Source of the DNA: Achromobacter veterisilvae
GTDB taxonomy: Bacteria > Pseudomonadota > Gammaproteobacteria > Burkholderiales > Burkholderiaceae_B
Assembly (NCBI RefSeq): GCF_900496975.1
Contig: NZ_UFQC01000022.1
Coordinates: forward strand, 37,042-101,041
Length of the DNA: 64,000 nt
Direction: 5' to 3'
Positions 43,970 through 50,980 of the stretch are shown in pieces. The position numbers were made by a program, and so were the translations under genes. Position 1 is the first letter of the stretch, and each line of letters starts with the position of its first letter. The notes beneath the pieces are model-generated. The model did not search any database, was not told the DNA's origin, and saw only the letters and a list, made by a program, of their open reading frames with translations.

Positions 43970-44977
43970 TTATTGCGCCTTCGCACCCGATTTCTTGACG
44001 ATGTCGCCCCAACGGTCGATCTCGCTGTCGACGAAGGCCTTGAACTGGTCGACGCCCATCAGATCGATCTGGATGCCCGCTTCGTCAAAGCGCGCGCGCA
44101 CCGATTCGCTGCCCAGCGCCTGATTGATCACGGCATTGAGCTTTTCCACGACCGGCCGGGGCGTGCCGGCCGGCGCGAAGATGCCGCTCCAACTGGTGAC
44201 CTCATAGCCTGGCACGCCGGCCTCCATCAGCGTGGGCACGTCCGGCAGGACCGCGGCGCGGTTGCGGCTGGTCACGCCCAGCGCGCGCAGCTTGCCCGCC
44301 TGGATGTGCGGCAAAGAGACATTCAGGTTGTCGAACATGAGCTGGATATGGCCTGCCAGCAGGTCGTTCATGGCCGGACCGCCGCCGCGGTACGGCACGT
44401 GCGTGAACCGGGTGCCCGTCAGGACCTGGAAGAGTTCGCCGGACATATGAATGCTGCTGCCCGCGCCGGAGGATCCCATCATCAGCTTGCCCGGATTCGC
44501 CTTCGCCCAATCGATCAGTTCCTGCACCGTCTTCGCGGGCACGGCGGGGTTGACCACCAGCACGTTGGTGCCCGCCGTCATGCGCGCGATCGGCTCGAAA
44601 TCCTTCCGCGCATCGAAGGCCGGATTCTCATAGAGCGTCGGATTGATTCCATGCGTGCCGATCGTTCCCTGCAGCAGGGTGTAGCCGTCTGGCGCTGAAC
44701 TCGCCACGTGCGCCGCGCCGATGTTGCCCCCCGCGCCGCCACGGTTCTCCACGACCACGGGCTGCCCGAGGATCTTCGACATCGCTTCCGCCAGGATCCG
44801 GCCCGTCGTATCCGTGGAGCCTCCCGGCGGAAACGGAATCACGTAGCGGATGGGCCGGTCCGGATAGGCGGCCGCCGCCAGGCCAGGCACGGCGGCCACG
44901 ACGGTTGCGGCCATGGCCAATGCCAGCGCGCGCTTCATGCCCTGGAATGCCAGGCGCGCGGAAATGCGAGGGTTCAT
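43970..44977 (-). CDS. Bug/TctC-type binding protein
   Basis: A 335-residue periplasmic protein with a signal peptide (MKRALALAMAATVVAAVPGLAAAA after a short basic extension), then YPDRPIRYVIPFPPGGSTD, VVVENRGGAGGNIGA and PDGYTLLQGT. The ATG at 44977 has AAGGAG upstream. It belongs to the right operon with a second Bug gene at 46903, so two binding proteins serve one locus. Confidence 0.9.
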   Translation of the reverse strand: MNPRISARLAFQGMKRALALAMAATVVAAVPGLAAAAYPDRPIRYVIPFPPGGSTDTTGRILAEAMSKILGQPVVVENRGGAGGNIGAAHVASSAPDGYTLLQGTIGTHGINPTLYENPAFDARKDFEPIARMTAGTNVLVVNPAVPAKTVQELIDWAKANPGKLMMGSSGAGSSIHMSGELFQVLTGTRFTHVPYRGGGPAMNDLLAGHIQLMFDNLNVSLPHIQAGKLRALGVTSRNRAAVLPDVPTLMEAGVPGYEVTSWSGIFAPAGTPRPVVEKLNAVINQALGSESVRARFDEAGIQIDLMGVDQFKAFVDSEIDRWGDIVKKSGAKAQ

Positions 44978-45023
44978 CGTTGTCTCCTTGTGTTGTTATA
45001 TGCGGGCGCGGCGCGCGCCGCCC

Positions 45024-45833
45024 CTACCTGCGCAAGACAATGCCCGCGGACATGCCGCCATCCACCGGCAGTTCAACGGCATTGATGTAGCTGGCTTCGT
45101 CGGACAGCAGGAACCGGATCGCGGCCGCCACTTCCTCGGCGGTCCCCTGCCGCCCGAACGGCATGGGCTGCGTCAGCCGGTCGGGCCTGGCCTGCGTCGC
45201 GGCCCGGCCCATCGGGGTGTCGATCAGGCCCAGCATCACGATGTTGGCCCGGATGCCAGCGGGCTGGCCTTCCAGCGCCACGGCCCGGCATACGGCCGAC
45301 AGCGCCGCCTTCGACGTTTCGTAGGCGGGGTTGCGCCCGCCGGGGCGGCGCGACGCGGTGGACGACACGAATACGATGGAGCCCCCCCGCGCCATCCTGG
45401 GCAAGGCGTACTTGGCGCAGAACACATGCGCGCGGGTGTTGACGTTCATGACCGCATCCCAGTTTTCCGGGGTCAGCCCGGCCAGCGGCGTGCGGTGGCT
45501 GACGCCCACGTTCAAGACCAGGCCGTCCAGCCCGCCGAGCCCGGCGACAGCCTGCTCGACCATGCCCTCGATCTGCGCGACGTCCGCGGCATCGGCTTGC
45601 AAGGCCAGGGCCTGGCCGCCCGCCTCCGCGATATCGTCCACGGTGCGCTGCGCGGCGTCGGGATCGCGATCGGCGCAGGCCACGCGGGCGCCGGCGCGCG
45701 CCAGCGCCAGGCACGCGGCATTGCCGTTGGCCGCGGGCTGGCGCGGGCCGGATGCGCGTCCCGCGCCCACCACCAGGATGCGGCGTCCCGCCAGGCTGGC
45801 CGCGGCGGCTTCGGAGTTCTGCAGGGGATTCAT
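45024..45833 (-). CDS. SDR-family oxidoreductase
   Basis: A 269-residue short-chain dehydrogenase. Its cofactor loop VVGAGRASGPRQPAANGNAA is longer than standard and shares the NG-A ending with the SDR at 39356. LVLNVGVSH, the Ser in FVSSTASR and YETSKAA (Tyr/Lys) are present, as is the C-terminal VELPVDGGMSAG. It is likely a dehydrogenase for a hydroxylated intermediate in the same pathway. Confidence 0.88.
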   Translation of the reverse strand: MNPLQNSEAAAASLAGRRILVVGAGRASGPRQPAANGNAACLALARAGARVACADRDPDAAQRTVDDIAEAGGQALALQADAADVAQIEGMVEQAVAGLGGLDGLVLNVGVSHRTPLAGLTPENWDAVMNVNTRAHVFCAKYALPRMARGGSIVFVSSTASRRPGGRNPAYETSKAALSAVCRAVALEGQPAGIRANIVMLGLIDTPMGRAATQARPDRLTQPMPFGRQGTAEEVAAAIRFLLSDEASYINAVELPVDGGMSAGIVLRR

Positions 45834-45864
45834 GATGGGTTCTCGATAGATAAATCGCCGCGGC

Positions 45865-46878
45865 TCAAAGCGTGGCCACGGGCGTGACGGGGGACCCCAC
45901 CGCGCCAGGCAGGCGCAGGGGCGGCGCGGTCAAGAGGAATTTCGAGCGCCCCTGCGCGTCCAGCGCGCGCGCCAGCTCGGCCAGATACCACAGTTCGCCC
46001 AGCGGAATCCCGTACTGGAACAGGCACAACTGGTGCAGGGGCAGGCGCGCGCAGGGCTCGGCGGCGGGCCGGCCCGGTATGCCTTCGACCGCGTAGTTGT
46101 CGGCGCAAAGGGCGGCGATGCCGCTGTCGACGATCCAGCGCCGCAGGCGCTCGTCGCGGCCGTCCAGCACGGCGCAGCTTCGATCCAGCACCGCCATGTC
46201 GGGCTGGCCGCCCATCGCCAGGACCTTGTCGGCGAACCCCGTGTACAGGCACAGCATGTCGCCGGCCTGGATGTCGCCGCCGGCGGCATCCACGGCGCGC
46301 ATCAGCAGGTCATAGCCCACGTACTGGCGCGCATCGCCGCACAGCGCATGCAGGTTCAGCAGCACGCCGCGCGACTGGATGGCCTTTTCGGCCATGGTCT
46401 GGATGCCCAGCCGGCGCGCGCCTGTCGGCGCCCCGCCTTCCGGGCCGACCACGTCGACGCCGGCGCGAAAGCCGTTGTAATACACGGCCACCGGCGAGCC
46501 GTTGCCCTCCACGTCGAACAGATGCCCCACGTGCGCGAAGCTGTCCCATTGCGTGGAGTACTGCGTGTGCAGGGTCACGGCGTCGTCGCAGACGACGTCG
46601 GTATGCGCATGGCCGTCAGGGTCCACCGGCAGGTTGTAGACCGGCCGGCCATCCCGCCGCGTCGGCGCCAGCACCGGCGGATGGCGCCGCGGGTTCAGCA
46701 CATTGCCGCCGGGCAGGTCCAGCGGCAGGCTCAGGCAAATGCTGCGCCCTTCCCGCACCTCGCGCACTCCCCGAAGCACCGCCGCGGGCGTGATCAGGTT
46801 CAAGCTGCCCAGTTCATCGTCCGGGCCGAAGTCTCCCCAGTTCGATTCCGGGGGCCGTACTTTCCAGCGTGGATTCAT
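45865..46878 (-). CDS. Cyclase-family (kynurenine formamidase-like) hydrolase
   Basis: A 337-residue protein of the metal-dependent cyclase family (PF04199). The opening WGDFGPDDELGSLNLITP and the metal/substrate segment HTQYSTQWDSFAHVGH (HxxxxxDxxxH-type) are typical, with GVLLNLHAL and AGDMLCLYTGF further on. The family includes amide and lactone hydrolases. A ring-opening or lactone hydrolysis step in the locus is the inference. Confidence 0.85.
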   Translation of the reverse strand: MNPRWKVRPPESNWGDFGPDDELGSLNLITPAAVLRGVREVREGRSICLSLPLDLPGGNVLNPRRHPPVLAPTRRDGRPVYNLPVDPDGHAHTDVVCDDAVTLHTQYSTQWDSFAHVGHLFDVEGNGSPVAVYYNGFRAGVDVVGPEGGAPTGARRLGIQTMAEKAIQSRGVLLNLHALCGDARQYVGYDLLMRAVDAAGGDIQAGDMLCLYTGFADKVLAMGGQPDMAVLDRSCAVLDGRDERLRRWIVDSGIAALCADNYAVEGIPGRPAAEPCARLPLHQLCLFQYGIPLGELWYLAELARALDAQGRSKFLLTAPPLRLPGAVGSPVTPVATL

Positions 46879-46902
46879 TTTCTGTCGTCCCTAGGCGCCA
46901 CG

Positions 46903-47940
46903 TCACAATTGGACGTGCGCGGATTGCACAATGCCCTGCCAGCGTCCGGCCTCGGCCACGACGAAGGCGGGAAACGCCCGCGCGTCCAGGTCCCGCAGCA
47001 GTTCGGTGCCGTTCTGGCTGGCGCGCGCCTGCAAGGCCGGGTCCGCCAGCACGCGGCCGCAGGCTTCGGACAACACCGTCACCGCCTCGGCCGGCGTGCC
47101 GCGCGGCGCGAACAACCCCGACCACACCGACGACTGCGCCCCCGGGTATCCGGCCGCCGCGATGGTGGGCACGCCCGGCAGGCTGGACAATGGCTGCGGC
47201 CCGGTCGTAACGAGCGGGCGCAGCTTCCCGGCGCCGATCAGGGGCAAGCTGGTGATGGGGTAATCGAACATCACATCCACCGTGCCGGCCATCAGATCGT
47301 TCATCGCCAGGCCCGCGCCCTTGTACGGCACGTGCAGCAGCCGTATGCCCGCGACCTGTTGCAGCAACTCCGCCACCAGGTGCTGCGCGGTGCCCACGCC
47401 CGCCGAGGCATACGTCAACTGGCCCGGCCGCTTGCGGGCCTGGGCCAGGAATTCGTCGAACGTGGCGAAGGGAGCCGCCGTGCCGGTCACCAGCACGTTG
47501 AAATCGGCGAACAGGCCGTGCACGGGCACGAAATCCCGCACCGGGTCATAGGGAAAATCCTTGTACAGATAGCGATTGGCCGCGTGGGTGCCGTTGGTGC
47601 CGAACATCAGGCTGTAGCCGTCGGGCGCCGCGCGCGTCGCGATGCCGAGCGCGATATTGCCGCCCGCGCCGGGACGGTTGTCCACGACGAAGGGCTGCCC
47701 GAGCCGGCCGGCGAGCTTTTCGGCTACCAGGCGGGCATTGCTGTCGGCAATGCCGCCGGCGGCGAAAGGCACATACAGCGTCAGCGGCCGCGAGGGATAG
47801 CCCGCCGCGTGGCCGGGCCGGGACAGGCCCATGGCAGCCATGCCCGCCATGGCCATGAAAAATCTTCGTCGGCTTGGACCGGCCCGTTCCTGCCAGCCAC
47901 CGCCCAATTGAACCGATTCATCTTTTATGCGTTTCTGCAC
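46903..47940 (-). CDS. Bug/TctC-type binding protein with twin-arginine leader
   Basis: A 345-residue binding protein with the Bug pattern YPSRPLTLYVPFAAGGIADS, VVDNRPGAGGNIAL and PDGYSLMFGT. Its leader contains PSRRRFFMAMAGMAAMGLS, a Tat-type motif that is unusual for this family. The start is GTG at 47940 with GGGGAG about 6 bases before it. It leads the right operon. Two LacI-type operators lie at its 5' end and upstream. Confidence 0.87.
   Translation of the reverse strand: MQKRIKDESVQLGGGWQERAGPSRRRFFMAMAGMAAMGLSRPGHAAGYPSRPLTLYVPFAAGGIADSNARLVAEKLAGRLGQPFVVDNRPGAGGNIALGIATRAAPDGYSLMFGTNGTHAANRYLYKDFPYDPVRDFVPVHGLFADFNVLVTGTAAPFATFDEFLAQARKRPGQLTYASAGVGTAQHLVAELLQQVAGIRLLHVPYKGAGLAMNDLMAGTVDVMFDYPITSLPLIGAGKLRPLVTTGPQPLSSLPGVPTIAAAGYPGAQSSVWSGLFAPRGTPAEAVTVLSEACGRVLADPALQARASQNGTELLRDLDARAFPAFVVAEAGRWQGIVQSAHVQL
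47908..47921. promoter_or_regulatory. Auxiliary LacI-type operator inside the Bug gene
   Basis: TTGAACCGATTCAT matches the consensus ATGAAWCGKTTCAT except at the first base, at W (C) and at K (A). It lies in the first 33 bases of the coding region, 110 bases (centre to centre) from the upstream site, an arrangement that would allow looping. Confidence 0.5.
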
Positions 47941-48017
47941 TATGTCTCCCCATACTTCCGCTTGATTCCCGCTTGATTAGCGATCGCATCCAGAATTTTG
48001 GGCAACTCTAGCACATA

Positions 48018-48031
48018 ATGAAACGGTTCAT
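48018..48031. promoter_or_regulatory. LacI-type operator before the right operon
   Basis: ATGAAACGGTTCAT, followed by CAACA, is almost the same as the site at 41861-41874. It lies 78 bases before the GTG of the Bug gene, in the 270-base gap next to the ModA-like gene. The rest of the gap shows no gene. Confidence 0.75.
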
Positions 48032-48214
48032 CAACAATCGAAAAGACTGATCTTGTCGATGCGGCGAGGCAGCGGCCGACGGCGATGGACCTGTTGGAGA
48101 AGGAAGGAAATAGGAGCGTCGCGCCGGCGGCCGCGCCGGAATCGGCAAGCCGGGCGGCGCCAGCTAGCGCGCAGGCTGGGGCGCGGCGGCACGGGCCGGC
48201 GCACCGCCGGGCAT

Positions 48215-48991
48215 TCAGAAGGATCCGGCGATCACTTCGTGCTTATAGCCATAGGCAAGCAGGATCGAACCGGCTTTTGAGCCCTTCAGATAGAACTGGA
48301 ACGAGCGCGCCGTTGGGTTGTTCCGCCCGTCGTCGAGGATGACGGCCTGCTGCCGGATCGGATCGTAGAGCGACTGCGGAATCAGCCACGCCGATCCGCG
48401 GGCGAGCTTTCCGTTGGCGTATACCTGCGACAGCGTCACGATACCCAGGTCCGGCCCCCCGGCGGCCACGAACTGCCGGGACTGGGCGATGTCATGGCGC
48501 TCGACGAGCTTGGCGGCGACCTCGCTGGCGATGCCCAGGTTGTCCAGCACCTGCTTTGCCGGCCGGCCATACACGAGCGCCGGGCTCACGATTGAAAGCC
48601 GGTCGAATTTCTTGCGGGTCAGGACCTGGCCCTGGGGATCGACGTACCCCTCCTGCGGAGACCACAGCACCAGCGAATTCGTGGCATAGGTATAGCGCGT
48701 GCCCGCCACGACCAGATTGCGGTCTTCCAGTTCTTTCAATACAACAGTGTTGTTGGGCAGCAAGAGATCGTACTTGGCGCCGCCGATGATCTGCCGCAGC
48801 AGTTCGCTCGTATTGCCGACCGTAAGGACCACCTTGTTGCCCGTGTCTTTTTCGAAGCTCTCGGCGATGGCGCGCAGCGGCTCGGCAAGCAGAGTGGCGA
48901 CGGCGACACGCACCTCTCCGGCCATGGCGCTGGGACTGAGAGCCGTCCCGATCAGGGGCAAGGCGGTAAGTAAGACGTGCAGAAATTTCAT
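48215..48991 (-). CDS. ModA-like molybdate/oxyanion-binding protein
   Basis: A 258-residue secreted protein with a signal peptide ending PSAMAG. The ModA-type pattern is VAVATLLAEPLRAIAESFEKDTGNKVVLTVGNTSELLRQI in several parts, then YDLLLPNNTVVLKEL, LVYGRPAKQVLDNLG and an AGGPDLGIVTLSQV segment. No ModB/ModC permease genes adjoin it, so it may serve a distant importer or bind another anion. It faces the FecI gene across a 321-base gap. Confidence 0.82.
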   Translation of the reverse strand: MKFLHVLLTALPLIGTALSPSAMAGEVRVAVATLLAEPLRAIAESFEKDTGNKVVLTVGNTSELLRQIIGGAKYDLLLPNNTVVLKELEDRNLVVAGTRYTYATNSLVLWSPQEGYVDPQGQVLTRKKFDRLSIVSPALVYGRPAKQVLDNLGIASEVAAKLVERHDIAQSRQFVAAGGPDLGIVTLSQVYANGKLARGSAWLIPQSLYDPIRQQAVILDDGRNNPTARSFQFYLKGSKAGSILLAYGYKHEVIAGSF

Positions 48992-49191
48992 GGAAACGCT
49001 TGGGGAAACCGCGGGCGCGGTCTGACGTCGGGCATAAATACTACACCGTGAAACACGCCGTGCGTACCCGGCAAGACACTATGATTCCATATGTTTCAAG
49101 ATTCAATAAAACGTTGAATCATGCGGCCGGGGCGGGCTCGCAGGCATGAGCCGGCGCAGTTCGTGAACCTCGCCCTCGCGGGCGGAACAGG

Positions 49192-49218
49192 CGGTGTTCC
49201 GCGGCCCGCGGAACACCG
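49192..49218. repeat. Palindrome with 13-bp arms upstream of fecI
   Basis: CGGTGTTCCGCGG (49192-49204) and CCGCGGAACACCG (49206-49218) are perfect complements around one base. It could extrude as a cruciform or form a strong hairpin. It lies about 100 bases before the FecI start. Confidence 0.75.
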
Positions 49219-49290
49219 GCGAACCGGCGCATCCGCGCCACACGGCGCAAGTTCGCGTTGCGCGTCCCCACGCTTTTGTATTAAATTTGC

Positions 49291-49310
49291 AAACCATTCT
49301 CATTTAGATT
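49291..49310. promoter_or_regulatory. Fur-box-like site before fecI
   Basis: AAACCATTCTCATTTAGATT (reverse strand AAATGAGAATGG) resembles half of a Fur site, as often seen before fecI genes. One half is weak. It abuts the first possible start codon. Confidence 0.45.
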
Positions 49311-49312
49311 GA

Positions 49313-49855
49313 ATGCCGCGGGAGGGCGTGGTGGGCACTGATTCGGGCGTACAGCAGCAATTTCACTTGCTGTACCGCGACCATCATTCCTGGCTTTTTG
49401 GCTGGCTGCGCAGGCGCATGGGCTGCACCCATCATGCCGCCGACCTCGCGCACGACACGTTCGAGCGCCTGCTGGCCTCGCGCGACGCGCTGCTGGGGCA
49501 GCCGCTGGCGCTGCAAGAGCCGCGCGCCTACCTGACCACCACCGCCAAGCGCCTGCTCATCGACCGCGCCCGCCGCGAGGTGCTCGAACGGACGTACCTG
49601 GCGGAACTCGAGCGGCTGTCCCTGGATCTGCCGCAGCACCCCTCGCCTGAACAGTTGCTCATCGCGGTGCAGGCGCTGGAGCAGATCTGCCAGGCGCTGG
49701 AAGGGGTGTCGGCCAAGGCCCGGACGGCCTTCCTGCTGCATTACCTCGAAGGCCGCACCCACGCCGACGTCGCCGGGCAATTGGGCGTATCGACCAAAAT
49801 GGTGCAGAAGTACCTGGTCCAGGTGCTGCTGCACTGCCACCAGCGGCTGGCCTGA
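49313..49855 (+). CDS. fecI: FecI-type ECF sigma factor
   Basis: A 180-residue ECF sigma factor. Region 2 contains LYRDHHSWLFGWLRRRMG and AADLAHDTFERLLASRD. Region 4 is SAKARTAFLLHYLEGRTHADVAGQLGVSTKMVQKYL. It directs transcription of the TonB receptor downstream when the FecR-type regulator signals. The start is uncertain: ATG 49313 has no ribosome site, while GTG 49328/49331 follow GGGAGGG closely. It is coupled to FecR (3 bases between stop and start). Confidence 0.9.
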   Translation: MPREGVVGTDSGVQQQFHLLYRDHHSWLFGWLRRRMGCTHHAADLAHDTFERLLASRDALLGQPLALQEPRAYLTTTAKRLLIDRARREVLERTYLAELERLSLDLPQHPSPEQLLIAVQALEQICQALEGVSAKARTAFLLHYLEGRTHADVAGQLGVSTKMVQKYLVQVLLHCHQRLA

Positions 49856-49858
49856 GCC

Positions 49859-50872
49859 ATGGCCGCGCCCTCCCCGTCTCCGATTGCCGCGCAAGCGGCG
49901 CAATGGATCGTCCAGCTTTCCTGTGACGACGCCGCCGAACGGCAGGCCGCGCGGCGCGCCTTCGACGCCTGGAAGGCCGCCGATCCGCGGCACGCGGCCG
50001 CCGCCGCCGGCATGGAGCGGCTGCTGGGCCAGGCCGAAGCGGTCCGCGCCAACGGAACGGGCGAGCCGGGCCGCGCCGCGCTGGCCGCCGCGCTCAATGC
50101 GCGAAGCACGCGCGGCCGCGTCAAGAAGTACGCGGCCGCCGCGCTGCTGGGCTTCGTCCTGGCGGCGCCCGCGTGGGTGGCGCTACAGGCGTATCCGCCC
50201 GCCTGGCTGATGGCCGACCTGCGGACCGGCGCGGGCCAATGGAAGACGCAGGTGCTGGACGACGGCACGCGCATCAGCATCAACAGCGGCACCGCCGTCA
50301 ATCTGCGCTACGACGCCCGGCTCCGCGCCCTGGAACTCGTCCGGGGCGAAATCCTGGTCGAGGTCGCCAAGGACGCCGCGCGGCCCTTCCTGGTCGAAAC
50401 CCGCGACGGCAGCATGCGCGCCCTGGGCACGAAGTTCCTCGTCAGCCGCGAAGAAGGCGCGACGCGCCTGAGCGTGCTGGAGTCGCGCGTGTCGGTCCAG
50501 ACCGACGCGCAGCGCCGCAGCGGATCGCGGGAAGCCATCGTGGTAGAGGCGGGCCAGGCGGTGCGGATCCGTCCGAATGGCACCGATCCCATCGCGGCGG
50601 TCGACGCCAGCCAGATCGAGGACGGCTGGAAGCAGCACCGGCTGTTCGTCCACGACCGCCCGCTGGCCGACGTGCTCGACACGCTGGCGCGCCATCGCAG
50701 CGGCCTGGTCCAGTACGACGCCCAGGCGATCGCCGGGATCCGCATCTCGGCGGTGCTGCCGCTCGATGACACCGACCGCGCCCTGCAACTGCTGGCCGCC
50801 AATCTGCCCAGCCTGCGAGTGCGCCGTTTCACGCCGTATTTCCTGCGGGTGGACGTCGCCCCCGGCCGCTGA
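49859..50872 (+). CDS. fecR: FecR-type anti-sigma/sensor protein
   Basis: A 337-residue single-pass inner-membrane protein. A DUF4880-type N-terminal segment (QWIVQLSCDDAAERQAARRAF) is followed by one membrane helix near residues 85-105. The periplasmic FecR domain reads ISINSGTAVNLRYDARLRAL...FLVETRDGSMRALGTKFLV. The C-terminal STN-interacting part is LADVLDTLARHRSGLVQYD. It transmits the signal from the receptor plug extension to FecI. Confidence 0.9.
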   Translation: MAAPSPSPIAAQAAQWIVQLSCDDAAERQAARRAFDAWKAADPRHAAAAAGMERLLGQAEAVRANGTGEPGRAALAAALNARSTRGRVKKYAAAALLGFVLAAPAWVALQAYPPAWLMADLRTGAGQWKTQVLDDGTRISINSGTAVNLRYDARLRALELVRGEILVEVAKDAARPFLVETRDGSMRALGTKFLVSREEGATRLSVLESRVSVQTDAQRRSGSREAIVVEAGQAVRIRPNGTDPIAAVDASQIEDGWKQHRLFVHDRPLADVLDTLARHRSGLVQYDAQAIAGIRISAVLPLDDTDRALQLLAANLPSLRVRRFTPYFLRVDVAPGR

Positions 50873-50980
50873 CGCCGGCGCCGGGCTTTCTCCTTGGGAG
50901 CGCGTTTTTTTCCGGCGCAGGTTCCAGTTCGGGATTCTCGTTCGTCAAACAAGAAGACACTACGAACAGGAACTCCTGAC

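Larger units (their letters stand above)
48992..49312. other. Gene-free stretch with two dyads and a Fur-like site
   Basis: This 321-base gap has no plausible gene. It holds the dyad GATTCAA-N7-TTGAATC (49100-49120), a 13-bp-arm palindrome at 49192-49218, and an AT-rich Fur-like region next to the FecI start. The first may be an operator for the ModA-like gene, the others for the fec system. Confidence 0.6.

Noticed and set aside
48053..48342. Small frames near 48.1 kb
   Set aside because: Arg/Ala-rich, no ribosome site, overlapping the ModA-like gene end and the operator region.
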